Of a DNA stretch of 14,673 bases, positions 1 to 7,132 are shown piece after piece. The first letter of the stretch is position 1. Every line of letters starts with the position of its first letter. This DNA comes from Anammoximicrobium sp032229885. GTDB taxonomy: Bacteria > Planctomycetota > Planctomycetia > Pirellulales > Pirellulaceae. The stretch covers positions 1 to 14,673 of the forward strand of contig JAVYAJ010000260.1 of the NCBI GenBank assembly GCA_032229885.1, read 5' to 3'. A program made the translations under genes and the position numbers. The notes under the pieces are model-generated. The model saw only the letters and a list, made by a program, of their open reading frames with translations. It was not told where the DNA came from and made no database searches.

Positions 1-366
1 CCCTCGCCCAAACGCACAGGTCGTAAGTCACACGTCTCGACTGCTCGAGTGCTGGCCACACGCCGGCAGCGCGAATGACAGCTTTAAGGGGCTGGTCGTA
101 GCACCGTCCTCCAGCCGACCGCAGAGAGTCCGCCTTGCATGCCCTTGTCGCCTTGACGATCCTGCGCTGCTGGCCGATCATGAGGACGCCAGAGGCGAGG
201 CGCGGGTGGCATAGCCGGCGCGCGGGGGAAAACGTGTCGAACCAACGCGGCGGTACAACGTGTCGCGGCGTTCGGGCGCGGACGTCGGCGGCGTGCGCCG
301 GCCGATAGAATCTACCCGGCGCAGCAGGCAGGATCGATCTCGACGCGTTCGAAGGAGAAGGCGGAA
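1..366. other. Unassigned left-edge region upstream of the sugar kinase
   Basis: No gene can be supported here. One minus-strand frame is open from an ATG at 181 down to the left edge (about 60 codons), and plus-strand frames are open for up to about 70 codons. None has a ribosome-binding site, a recognisable motif or convincing protein-like composition, so I do not call a partial gene. Possible promoter elements for the kinase are TTGACG (153-158) with GATCAT (176-181) at 17 bp, and a TAGAAT box at 306-311 closer to the start. No tRNA or repeat was seen. Confidence 0.5.
306..311 (+). promoter_or_regulatory. Possible -10 box for the sugar kinase
   Basis: TAGAAT matches five of six bases of the bacterial -10 consensus and lies 55 nt before the kinase ATG, giving a plausible short leader. 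No good -35 hexamer is present at 16-18 bp upstream, so this rests on the -10 box alone. Confidence 0.3.
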
Positions 367-1455
367 ATGTATTTGGCATTTGGCGAGGTCATGGCACGGC
401 TGGCGCCCGAAGGACGCCTGCGCTGGCGGCAGGCGACGCCGGGACGAATTGAAATGACCTGGGGCGGCGGCGAAGCGAATGTGTGCGCGTCGCTGGCGAT
501 GCTCGGCCAACGCGTGCGATATCTGACCGCGTTGCCGCGACATGCGATCACCGAGAGCCTGGTGGATACGCTGCGCGGCTTGGGCGTGGAAACCGAGCAT
601 ATCCTATGGCGCGACCACGGTCGCCTGGGGCTGTATTTCGTCGAATCCGGGGCCAACCAACGCGGCTCGACGGTGCTCTACGACCGGGCCGATTCGGCGG
701 TGTCTCTGGCGGGGCCGGACGAGTATCCGTTCGCTGCGGCACTCAAAGGCGTGCATTGGGTGCACGTTACCGGAATCACGCCGGCCCTGAGCGAGGCGGC
801 GAGCCGCTCGAACTTGGAGCTGGTGCGGCGCGCCAAACAGGCGGGAGCCACGGTCTCGTGCGACCTGAACTTTCGCAAAAAACTGTGGAACTGGCGGCCC
901 GGAACGGATCGGCGAACGCTCGCCCGCGAGTGCATGTCCGAGGTTCTACCGCACGTCGACGTGCTGGTCGCCAACGAAGAGGATGCGGCCGACGTGTTGG
1001 GCATCCACGCCGTCGGCGCCGACGTGGCGCAAGGCACGCTCGACGCCGCGGCGTACGAGCAGGTGGCTCGCGAGATCGTCGGCCGTTTTCCCAGCATCGC
1101 CCGCGTCGCGATCACGCTCCGACAAAGCGTGTCGGCCGATCACAATAACTGGGGCGGAATGCTGTTCGACGCGCAGGCCAAGCAGGCTTTCTGGGCGCCG
1201 CTCGACGCGCACGGGCAGTATCGTCCGTACGAAATTCGAGACATCGTCGATCGGGTCGGCGCGGGTGATTCGTTTGCCGCGGGCTTGATTTTCGCGTTGA
1301 ATTCGGACGCGCACCGCGAGCCGCGCCAGGCGGTTCGCTTCGCAGCCGCCGCCAGTTGTCTCAAGCATTCAATCTCCGGGGACTTCAACTATGCGACCGT
1401 CGCCGAGATCGAAGCGTTGGTCGGCGGCAACGCGACAGGCCGGGTCCAGCGTTGA
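367..1455 (+). CDS. kdgK: PfkB-family sugar kinase, probable 2-keto-3-deoxygluconate kinase
   Basis: A 362-residue cytoplasmic kinase of the ribokinase/PfkB fold. It would phosphorylate 2-keto-3-deoxygluconate (KDG) with ATP, feeding an Entner-Doudoroff type or uronate degradation route. The N-terminal family motif GGGEAN is at residues 33-38. The second signature DRVGAGDSF is at 295-303, with D301 as the expected catalytic base and the GAGD loop forming the anion hole. The stretch SCDLNFRKKLW (164-174) resembles the sequence typical of KDG kinases rather than fructokinases or ribokinases. Length is slightly above the usual 300-345. The ATG is well supported: AAGGAG at 352-357 sits 9 nt upstream. 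The next gene on the same strand begins 205 nt later, past two hairpins, so it is probably a separate unit. The family is certain; the KDG substrate is inferred from motifs, and another ketose or aldose kinase is possible. Confidence 0.85.
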   Translation: MYLAFGEVMARLAPEGRLRWRQATPGRIEMTWGGGEANVCASLAMLGQRVRYLTALPRHAITESLVDTLRGLGVETEHILWRDHGRLGLYFVESGANQRGSTVLYDRADSAVSLAGPDEYPFAAALKGVHWVHVTGITPALSEAASRSNLELVRRAKQAGATVSCDLNFRKKLWNWRPGTDRRTLARECMSEVLPHVDVLVANEEDAADVLGIHAVGADVAQGTLDAAAYEQVAREIVGRFPSIARVAITLRQSVSADHNNWGGMLFDAQAKQAFWAPLDAHGQYRPYEIRDIVDRVGAGDSFAAGLIFALNSDAHREPRQAVRFAAAASCLKHSISGDFNYATVAEIEALVGGNATGRVQR

Positions 1456-1482
1456 GCCGCGTCCGGCGTCGTACCACGGGCG

Positions 1483-1523
1483 GCTCGGAATGATGTCCGA
1501 GCGACGGGCGTTGGCCCGCCCGT
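1483..1523 (+). terminator. Tandem hairpins after the sugar kinase
   Basis: Two perfect short stems lie back to back starting 28 nt after the kinase stop: GCTCGG/CCGAGC with an 8-nt loop (1483-1502) and ACGGGCG/CGCCCGT with a 6-nt loop (1504-1523). There is no T tract, so intrinsic termination is uncertain; they could also be repeat-derived structures protecting the mRNA end. Confidence 0.35.
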
Positions 1524-1660
1524 GCCGCACAGGGCGTGGAGTTCAACCGGCCGTTGGGAGCCATGCATGGCGCCAGCCCCAGAGCACGGCTCGTCGCGGC
1601 CGGGATCGAGATGTGCTTGATTGTTCGCAACTGTCTTCTCACAGTCACAGGAGCCTTGGA

Positions 1661-2425
1661 ATGCTGCGTTGTAATCCGTACTCGCGCGCGGGGTTGACGT
1701 ACCTTGTCTTCCTTGTCTTTTGTTGTGCATCCTGCTCGAAACCGGCGCCGCCAACCACAGTCGGCGATGCGCCGGCGGCTGGCGAGCGGACGGGTTTGCA
1801 GGCCGGCGACGGGCTGCCCGGACACGCGGCGCCCGGCGAGCCAGACTCAGCCGCCGCGTCCGACCAGACGAACCCGCTCGAGACCGACGCGGCGCCGCAA
1901 GCCGTGCGCGCCCCGGACATCCATTTCGTTCCCACCCCACAAGAAGTGGTCGCCAGGATGCTGGAATTGGCGCAGGTCACCAAAGGCGATGTCGTGTACG
2001 ATCTGGGCTGTGGCGACGGGCGGATCGTCGTGACCGCGGCCAAGCAATATGGCTGCCAGGCCACGGGATTCGATATCGATCCGCAGCGCGTCCGAGAATC
2101 GCTGGCCAACGTCCAGGAGAACGACGTCGAGGCATTGGTGGCGATACGCAACGCGGACATCTTTGAATTGGATCTGACCCCCGCCAGCGTTGTCTCGCTG
2201 TACTTGCTGCCGCGATTGAACGTCAAGCTCATCCCTCAGCTCAAGCAGCTCAAACCCGGATCGCGAATCGTCTCGCACGATTTCGACATGCGCGGCGTCG
2301 AACCGGACAAGGTCGAGACCATGGAGGACGGCAACGGCGTCTCTCATACGATCTATCTGTGGACAACGCCGCTGAAGATCGACGAATCAGTCGAGCACGA
2401 GTCGAACCCGTCAGGCGTCGACTGA
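1661..2425 (+). CDS. Lipoprotein with class I SAM-dependent methyltransferase domain
   Basis: A 254-residue protein with a lipoprotein signal: hydrophobic residues 11-21, then the lipobox-like CASC with C25 as the likely lipidated cysteine. A Pro/Ala/Gly-rich linker (26-84) precedes a Rossmann methyltransferase domain (about 88-238). The SAM-binding motif I, YDLGCGDG, is at 113-120; the acidic residue ending strand 2 lies in GFDIDP (136-141); NADIFELDL (164-172) and the following VVSLYLLP strand form the motif II-IV region. The preceding FVPTPQEVV stretch is typical of a widespread bacterial family that distantly resembles FAM173-type lysine methyltransferases. I chose ATG 1661 because CAGGAG (1648-1653) is 7 nt upstream and because it exposes the signal; the frame stays open to 1391, overlapping the kinase, which would bury it. 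The substrate is unknown. A SAM enzyme predicted outside the cytoplasm is odd, since SAM is cytoplasmic. Confidence 0.8.
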   Translation: MLRCNPYSRAGLTYLVFLVFCCASCSKPAPPTTVGDAPAAGERTGLQAGDGLPGHAAPGEPDSAAASDQTNPLETDAAPQAVRAPDIHFVPTPQEVVARMLELAQVTKGDVVYDLGCGDGRIVVTAAKQYGCQATGFDIDPQRVRESLANVQENDVEALVAIRNADIFELDLTPASVVSLYLLPRLNVKLIPQLKQLKPGSRIVSHDFDMRGVEPDKVETMEDGNGVSHTIYLWTTPLKIDESVEHESNPSGVD

Positions 2426-2580
2426 ACATCTGCGGGGCGCTTGAGAGATCGCATCGACCGCCGCCGGTCGGGGCGCGCGTCCGGACGCGATCGGTCGGGG
2501 CGATAGCACGGCGCGTGGCGATTGGCGAGCGAACACGAACGTCCATCGGCTCGGCGACGAACAGACCTGCGCCGCGCGTT
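2426..2580. other. Convergent intergenic region with palindrome and direct repeats
   Basis: This 155-bp gap separates the ends of the methyltransferase and CPBP genes. It holds a perfect 14-bp palindrome, CGCGTCCGGACGCG (2476-2489), flanked by two identical 11-bp copies of CGGTCGGGGCG at 2465-2475 and 2492-2502. No T tract follows on either strand, so it is not a standard terminator, although a bidirectional role in ending transcription is conceivable. Confidence 0.5.
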
Positions 2581-3288
2581 TCAGCGGGCGCAGATGAACG
2601 CATCGAGTGCGATGCCGAGCAGATAGTGCTGCGCAAGGCCAGACAACAGCGAACGGGTGTGGAGGGCGAGCGCGCCCCACAGCAAGCCGGCGAGGATCGC
2701 ACCGAACGTCTCGGCTGCCGGGCTGCCGATGTGCAGCAGGGCGGAAGCCAGCGTTTGAATCAAGACGGCATTGACCGAGCCGACCGCGTCGCGGAGGCCA
2801 AACAGAAGGAATCCGCGAAAGCAGAACTCCCAGCCTAGGTAGTACAGCCCGTAGGTGACGGCGTGCCAGGCGAACATCCGCGGCGTCGCCCCCGCCAGCG
2901 GGTTGATGGGAAACTTGCTCAAGATCTGCGGGTCGCTGGACGCGATGTACGCCGCCGCCAGAAACACCGGACTCCAGAACAATCCCGTTCGCACGGTTCG
3001 CCGCGCGATTCCCAGACTAACGCCATAGTCTCGCAGACGCTCGCGAAACACCAGCTTGACCGTCAACGCGGGCAGCAGGCCCAGCAGCAGAAAGCAACCG
3101 ACGAAATGACCGATGGCCCCGGCAACGCGCGGATCGCCGCCCCGGCTGTCCACGAGTTCACCGAGAAACTCGGGCGTGGCGAAGTATTTCCAGGTCAATA
3201 GCGTCACGCACGAGCCCAACAGGATGATCGTCGGCTTGCGCTGCGCTCCGCGGAGGGCGTCGCCGATCGGTTGTAGGATGCTCATCAT
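2581..3288 (-). CDS. CPBP (Abi/Rce1-like) family membrane protein
   Basis: A 235-residue integral membrane protein with hydrophobic segments near 20-33, 61-80, 103-118, 141-152, 157-185 and 193-209. CPBP proteins are intramembrane endopeptidases, some acting on prenylated proteins, others linked to bacteriocin immunity or other membrane roles. The motif 1 position reads WEFCFRG (153-159): the second glutamate (E154) and arginine (R158) of the usual EExxxR are present, but the first, catalytic glutamate is Trp. Motif 2 His is likely H186 (ALLH) and motif 3 His is H221 (QHYLLG), where the Asn/Asp expected four residues on is Gly. It could be a variant subfamily or a non-proteolytic member. Two ATG codons in tandem form the start at 3288; no clear ribosome-binding site precedes them. 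It lies 144 bp downstream of the epimerase gene on the same strand and could be read through from it, but no functional link is evident. Confidence 0.75.
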   Translation of the reverse strand: MMSILQPIGDALRGAQRKPTIILLGSCVTLLTWKYFATPEFLGELVDSRGGDPRVAGAIGHFVGCFLLLGLLPALTVKLVFRERLRDYGVSLGIARRTVRTGLFWSPVFLAAAYIASSDPQILSKFPINPLAGATPRMFAWHAVTYGLYYLGWEFCFRGFLLFGLRDAVGSVNAVLIQTLASALLHIGSPAAETFGAILAGLLWGALALHTRSLLSGLAQHYLLGIALDAFICAR

Positions 3289-3432
3289 TGGCAGGCTCGT
3301 TCTCTGAGAGGATGCCGCGGCCGGATCAGCCCACTGGGGCCGAACCGCGCCGGCCGACCGTGCGGAGGGTAGCCGGGCGGAGGATGGGCCATGGCGGGGC
3401 GGCCGGCGTCCCCCCGTCGACAGTCCCGCGAG

Positions 3433-4485
3433 CTACGCCGATCCGCGCGCCTCACGCCGTACGCGTTGCAACCACGCGTAGGTCGTCCGCAGCCCGTCTT
3501 CCAACGGCGTCGGGTAGTGGCCCAGTTCGCGGGCTGCCTTCGCGGACTGGTAGGCCCAGTCGACGAGGAAGGTGCGAACCCAGCCCGGCGTGATCGTCGG
3601 ATAGACGCCGAACCATTGCGCGCGTTTTTTCTGTAGCCAGGCGAAGGTCAGCGGAGCGAGCCTCCAGAGGGGGAACTGGAAGTGCGATTTGCCGCTGACA
3701 CGGTCGATCATGCGAAAAAACTCGCGGAGCGTCACGTTCTCGCCACCCAGGATATATCGCTCGCCCACCCGCCCGTACTCCATGGCTCGCACGTGTCCCA
3801 AAACCACATCGTCCACCAGGACGTAGTTTCCGATGTTCACGCCGCCGTTCAGCAGGATTGGCACACGGCCCCGGTCATAGTCGTCGATCAGCCTGGCCAG
3901 CGCGTTGCCTTCGGTCAGATGGCCCGGCCCGTAAACGCGCGTCGGATTTACGATCACCACGGGCAGCCCGTCGGCGGCCAGGTCGAGCGCCTCGCGTTCG
4001 GCAATCGTCTTGGATTCCTCGTATTCGGTCAAGTAGCGCGGTGTGCTGCGCGGCGTCGTCTCGTCGCCCACCACGCCGCGCGGCGTTGGCCCCAGCGTGA
4101 CAATGCTCGACGTCCAGACGATGCGCTCTACGTCACCGTGCCGCGCGGCCTGGAATACGTTCCGCATGCCCTCGACATTCAGGCGGTGAAACGTGCGTGG
4201 GTCGCGCGCCCAGTTCTTGGCGTAGGCCGCTAGATGGAATACACGGGTGCAACCTGTCATGGCGCGCCGGAGGGAATCCGGATCGGTGATATCGCCCGGG
4301 ATGATCTCGACTCGCCGGTGCTGCAGCGGGCGCGCGCGTCCGGGGTCGAAACCAGGGAGCGGCTCGATCTGGCTGCGGCGGCTGAGCGCCCGCACGTGGT
4401 GGCCCCGATCGACCAATGCCTGTACCAGCCGCGTGCCGATGAATCCGGTGGCCCCGGTGACCAGTATTGTGTGACGAGCGCCCAT
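3433..4485 (-). CDS. NAD-dependent epimerase/dehydratase or dihydroflavonol-4-reductase-like protein
   Basis: A 350-residue extended short-chain dehydrogenase/reductase. The N-terminal dinucleotide-binding motif TGATGFIG is at 10-17, DIT (65-67) and the VFHLAA strand (82-87) follow, and the catalytic triad is visible: Ser near TSSIVT (125-130), then YEESK with Tyr155 and Lys159. NPTRVYGPG (180-188) is the usual substrate-domain start of this family. The closest family feel is dihydroflavonol-4-reductase or sterol dehydrogenase-like enzymes that reduce or epimerise a nucleotide sugar, terpenoid or ketone; the substrate cannot be told from sequence. I chose ATG 4485, which puts the glycine motif at the usual distance from the N-terminus. 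A TTG at 4548 would add 21 Arg-rich residues not expected in the family. Neither start has a good ribosome-binding site. It is divergent from pdxA. Confidence 0.85.
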   Translation of the reverse strand: MGARHTILVTGATGFIGTRLVQALVDRGHHVRALSRRSQIEPLPGFDPGRARPLQHRRVEIIPGDITDPDSLRRAMTGCTRVFHLAAYAKNWARDPRTFHRLNVEGMRNVFQAARHGDVERIVWTSSIVTLGPTPRGVVGDETTPRSTPRYLTEYEESKTIAEREALDLAADGLPVVIVNPTRVYGPGHLTEGNALARLIDDYDRGRVPILLNGGVNIGNYVLVDDVVLGHVRAMEYGRVGERYILGGENVTLREFFRMIDRVSGKSHFQFPLWRLAPLTFAWLQKKRAQWFGVYPTITPGWVRTFLVDWAYQSAKAARELGHYPTPLEDGLRTTYAWLQRVRREARGSA

Positions 4486-4733
4486 CGCGTGACGTGTCCG
4501 AACTTGAAAACGACGCCTGCTGTACAGGTCGGATTCCGCGTCACACAATGGTATCGTCCGCTTGCGCGTGAGAAAACCCGATACCGCCCAGGCCCCGCTT
4601 CACCCGGCCTGCCTGTCGGGCGCATCCGGTGTTCGCCCGCGAGTTGCCACGACGGCGCCGCCCCGAGGGGCAGCGCGTGACGTGACGCATCGCGCGTCTG
4701 GCGACGACCTTCAACCTGCGACGGAAAGCACGC
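4486..4733. promoter_or_regulatory. Divergent promoter region between the epimerase gene and pdxA
   Basis: The two genes start back to back here, so both promoters must lie within or near these 248 bp, but no convincing -35/-10 pair is seen on either strand. The 11-mer CGCGTGACGTG occurs at 4486-4496, just before the epimerase ATG, and again at 4674-4684, 50 nt before the pdxA ATG. A perfect 11-bp inverted repeat, ATTGTGTGACG (4466-4476) and CGTCACACAAT (4539-4549), shares the GTGACG core. These could be operator half-sites. Confidence 0.35.
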
Positions 4734-5768
4734 ATGTCCGACAATGCCTCGTCTGAAAAACGGAAACCAATCGCCATCACCATGGGCGATCCGGCCGGAG
4801 TCGGTCCCGAGTTGTGCTTGCGGCTGCTGCAAGATCCCGTGGTGCTGGCGCAAGCCGCGCCGATCGTCTTTGGCGACGCCGGCGTGTTGGCCCGCGTCGC
4901 GCATCAGATCGGCTTGCCGGAACCCACAGCGGTCATAGCGGCAAACGAGTGGCCGCATGCCGGTCGCGGAGCGGAACAGGGCGCCGTGGTGGATATTCAG
5001 GCGATCGAGGCGGCCGCCGTGCGGCCGGGGCAAGTCGACGGGACAACAGGCCGGGCGGCGTACGCGTACATCCGGGCGTCGATCGCCGCCGCGTTGGCGG
5101 GCGAGGTCGCGGCCGTGGCCACCGGGCCGATCCACAAGGAAGCTTTGCATGCCGCGGGGATCGACTATCCGGGCCACACCGAGATCTTCCAGGCCCAGAC
5201 GGGCGCGGTCCGCTCGTGCATGATGTTGACCTCGCCCCAAATCACGTGCAGCCTCGTCACGACGCACATCGGCTATCGCGACGTGCCCGACCAACTCAGC
5301 ACGCCGCGAATTCTGGAGGTGATCGAGTTGACCGCCGAGGCGATGCAGCGGATTCGCGGCCGCAGACCGCGGCTGATCGTGTGCGGGTTAAACCCCCATG
5401 CCGGCGAGAACGGCCTGTTCGGCGCGAACGAAGAGCAGCGGCTGATCGCGCCGGCCATCGAGGCGGCGCGTGGGCGCGGCCTCGACGTTCGCGGGCCGCT
5501 GCCGCCCGATACGGCGTTCCTGCGCGAGAACCGCGACGCGACGGATGCGTTCGTGTGCATGTACCACGATCAAGGCCTGATTCCGCTCAAGGCTTTGGCG
5601 TTCGACGACGCGGTCAATATCACCTTGGGGCTGCCGATTGTGCGGACCTCGGTCGACCACGGCACGGCGCTCGATATCGCCTGGAGTGGGCGCGCTCGAG
5701 CGGGCAGCCTCGTCCAAGCGGTGTTGCTGGCCGTTCGATTGGCGCGCGAGGCGGCCGAAGGCTGCTGA
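4734..5768 (+). CDS. pdxA: 4-hydroxythreonine-4-phosphate dehydrogenase
   Basis: A 344-residue cytoplasmic enzyme of the PdxA family. It oxidises 4-phosphohydroxy-L-threonine with NAD; the product decarboxylates to the aminoacetone phosphate that PdxJ condenses with deoxyxylulose phosphate, in the DXP-dependent route to pyridoxal phosphate. The signature MGDPAGVGPE is at 17-26, TGPIHKEALHAAG at 130-142 and GHTE at 147-150. The three metal-binding histidines are visible as H178 (THIG), H222 (NPHAGENG) and H278 (MYHDQGLIPLK), with spacing matching the E. coli enzyme. LGLPIVRTSVDHGTA (298-312) is also diagnostic. Length is normal. ATG 4734 is preceded by GGAAAG about 8 nt upstream. The PdxA2 branch acting on threonate phosphates is a possible alternative, but that branch usually sits beside a DUF1537 kinase and none is present. 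Expressed alone: a hairpin follows at once and the next gene is convergent. Confidence 0.93.
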   Translation: MSDNASSEKRKPIAITMGDPAGVGPELCLRLLQDPVVLAQAAPIVFGDAGVLARVAHQIGLPEPTAVIAANEWPHAGRGAEQGAVVDIQAIEAAAVRPGQVDGTTGRAAYAYIRASIAAALAGEVAAVATGPIHKEALHAAGIDYPGHTEIFQAQTGAVRSCMMLTSPQITCSLVTTHIGYRDVPDQLSTPRILEVIELTAEAMQRIRGRRPRLIVCGLNPHAGENGLFGANEEQRLIAPAIEAARGRGLDVRGPLPPDTAFLRENRDATDAFVCMYHDQGLIPLKALAFDDAVNITLGLPIVRTSVDHGTALDIAWSGRARAGSLVQAVLLAVRLAREAAEGC

Positions 5769-5788
5769 TCTCGGTCCGTCGGCCGAGA
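5769..5788 (+). terminator. Hairpin directly after pdxA
   Basis: TCTCGGTC and GGCCGAGA pair over 8 bp (one G-T) around the tetraloop CGTC, beginning at the base after the pdxA stop codon. No T tract follows, so it is terminator-like rather than a proven intrinsic terminator. Confidence 0.35.
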
Positions 5789-6068
5789 GGACCCGCGCGA
5801 GCGTCTCCGGATGTCCAGGCAGGTCTGTCAGCGCTGCCATCCACGCCCCCCCGTGCGGGTTGATGGCGACCATTTCGCTGTCTGCTTTTTCACTGTCCGT
5901 CTTGCGAAATACGCAAAATCAGCGCGATCTCGCGTCGGCCCCCTTTAGACTCCGTTTGATGAGCAGAATCTCGTGTGTCGACGCCGTCGACCTCGCCCGC
6001 CGGGCGGGAACTGCGGCCGGACGCCAAAAATTGCAGGCACGCCTGTCACGGCCCGCTCGATCTCGAAA
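5789..6068. other. Convergent gap between pdxA and the iron-sulfur carrier gene
   Basis: About 280 bp with no supported gene. A minus-strand frame opens at 5873 and runs into pdxA, but its codons inside pdxA are a shadow and the unique part shows no motif. A TAGACT-like box at 5947-5952 on the plus strand has no gene to serve. Nothing else stands out. Confidence 0.5.
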
Positions 6069-6395
6069 TCAATGACCGCCACAGCCGCCGCACGATTTGA
6101 CGGCATTCGGGTTGTCGAACGTGAATCCACGGCGACCGTTGCCTTCGAACCAGTCGACCGTGGTTCCATCCAGCAGCAGCGAGCTCTTCTTGTCGATCAC
6201 CACGTCGAGTCCGTGAAACGTGTACTTCCGGTCCATCTTGCTGTCGAACTTGCCATCAAAGCCCAATAGGTAATTGAACCCGCTACAGCCGCCGCCAGCC
6301 ACGCCGATTCTCAAGAACTGTTGCGGATCCAACTGTTGTTCGTCCTTCACTCGTTTGACTTCGTCGCTTGCTCGCTGGGTAAGCGTGATCGCCAT
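6069..6395 (-). CDS. erpA: A-type iron-sulfur carrier protein (IscA/ErpA/HesB family)
   Basis: A 108-residue protein with the whole HesB-like fold. Members carry or insert iron-sulfur clusters into target enzymes after assembly on an Isc or Suf scaffold. C37 in GGGCSGFNY (34-42) and the C-terminal pair C102 and C105 are the three expected cluster cysteines. The C-terminal motif reads SCGGCGG instead of the usual SCGCG, so the last two cysteines are separated by two residues rather than one, and a final His replaces the usual SF tail. The NPNAVK lead-in (96-100 region) is typical. The start is firm: GGAG (6404-6407 on this strand) is 8 nt before ATG. It is transcribed alone from a promoter about 130 nt upstream. 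Assignment to ErpA rather than IscA, SufA or another A-type branch is uncertain; no isc or suf genes are in the window. Confidence 0.85.
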   Translation of the reverse strand: MAITLTQRASDEVKRVKDEQQLDPQQFLRIGVAGGGCSGFNYLLGFDGKFDSKMDRKYTFHGLDVVIDKKSSLLLDGTTVDWFEGNGRRGFTFDNPNAVKSCGGCGGH

Positions 6396-6526
6396 CGGTT
6401 ATTCTCCAAGTGAGTTCAGAGACCCCTGTTCGCTCGATCGTCGAACGCCTTGCCGTGCTCGTTCGGTGGCCCAAAAAAATCCGTGCGCACTCGTTTTTAA
6501 TTCCCGCTTCGTAATTAGAAAGGTTA

Positions 6527-6554
6527 ATTGTACGAAATAAAGGCCATCAGACAA
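6527..6554 (-). promoter_or_regulatory. Promoter of the iron-sulfur carrier gene
   Basis: On the minus strand TTGTCT (6549-6554) and TACAAT (6527-6532) are separated by 16 bp, close to the sigma-70 consensus and embedded in AT-rich DNA. Transcription would start near 6520, leaving a leader of about 125 nt before the ATG. Confidence 0.6.
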
Positions 6555-6771
6555 TTGCTCGGTTGCGCAAAACCAAGCCCATCTCGGTTCGGCGTGAACG
6601 GGGCTCTCAAAAAGCAGATTCCGGGTCGGAAAGGGCAAATCGAAGTCCACCCGACGAAGAAAGATCATTCGCGACCCGGCCATCAACCTCAAATTGCCGG
6701 ACTCGACGTAAAAATGCACCGGACCATCCGTGCAGGGCGGAGCGCAGACTCGTCTCGGACGCGCCGGGACC

Positions 6772-6801
6772 GCGCGCCGGCCGAAGTCGTAACCGGCGCG
6801 C
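6772..6801 (+). repeat. 9-bp perfect inverted repeat
   Basis: GCGCGCCGG (6772-6780) and CCGGCGCGC (6793-6801) are perfectly complementary around a 12-nt loop. It lies more than 300 nt before the M20 peptidase gene and has no T tract. A palindrome of this size can arise by chance in GC-rich DNA. Confidence 0.4.
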
Positions 6802-6982
6802 TCGCCCAGCAGGGGCCGGTTATCAAGAGGCATAAAAGAACCAGCGAGAGAGTGCATCGCGGTCAAACTCGTTTACGAGCGGCCGGGAGCAGTCTGTCCG
6901 GTTCGACGTGCAGCGCGTATCGCGCCGCTCACACGCCGCACCCCGTGAGATCAGGCCGGACGACGCGCTGCCCGCGAGCGTG

Positions 6983-6988
6983 TACAAT
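6983..6988 (+). promoter_or_regulatory. Possible -10 box for the M20 peptidase gene
   Basis: TACAAT is identical to the -10 of the carrier promoter on the other strand. No good -35 element is visible, and the start codon is 144 nt further on. A small hairpin, GCGGC-TTTG-GCCGC (6990-7003), lies right where the transcript would begin. Confidence 0.35.
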
Positions 6989-7132
6989 GGCGGCTTTGGC
7001 CGCTGGGGCGGTCACGGCGTTCCGCACGGAATGCGCGCGTTTGTGACGTCCGATGGTGGTCGAGGCGGGTCGATTCGCAGGCGCGGCCACTCGTTCCCAG
7101 TCAGTACCTTTATTCACCGAACAGGCGTCTCC

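Larger units (their letters stand above)
6396..7132. other. Long intergenic region, AT-richer on its left side
   Basis: This 737-bp gap separates the divergent iron-sulfur carrier and M20 peptidase genes. The left half, about 6470-6720, is visibly poorer in G+C than the rest of the window and contains the carrier promoter. A minus-strand frame of 155 codons (6399-6866) ends 3 nt before the carrier ATG, but it needs a TTG start, lacks a ribosome-binding site, contains the promoter, shows no third-position GC bias and has no motif, so I do not call it a gene. The right half holds a 9-bp inverted repeat (6772-6801) and a TACAAT box. Confidence 0.55.

Noticed and set aside
2..181. Minus-strand frame open from an ATG at 181 to the left edge, a possible partial gene
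   Set aside because: No ribosome-binding site, no motif and only about 60 codons; in GC-rich DNA such open stretches are common.
1617..1645. TTGATT and CACAGT spaced by 17 bp before the methyltransferase gene
   Set aside because: The -10 match is poor and transcription would begin inside the ribosome-binding site.
1391..1660. Upstream extension of the methyltransferase reading frame into the sugar kinase gene
   Set aside because: ATG 1661 has a good ribosome-binding site and exposes a lipoprotein signal; the extension is Arg-rich, overlaps the kinase and would bury the signal.
4486..4548. TTG start adding 21 residues to the epimerase
   Set aside because: The added residues are not family-like and no ribosome-binding site supports the TTG.
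4814..5863. 349-codon plus-strand frame overlapping pdxA in another phase
   Set aside because: The product is extremely Arg/Gly-rich and pdxA is unmistakable in the other phase.
6399..6866. 155-codon minus-strand frame ending 3 nt before the iron-sulfur carrier ATG
   Set aside because: It needs a TTG start, lacks a ribosome-binding site, contains a near-consensus promoter, has no third-position GC bias and shows no motif.
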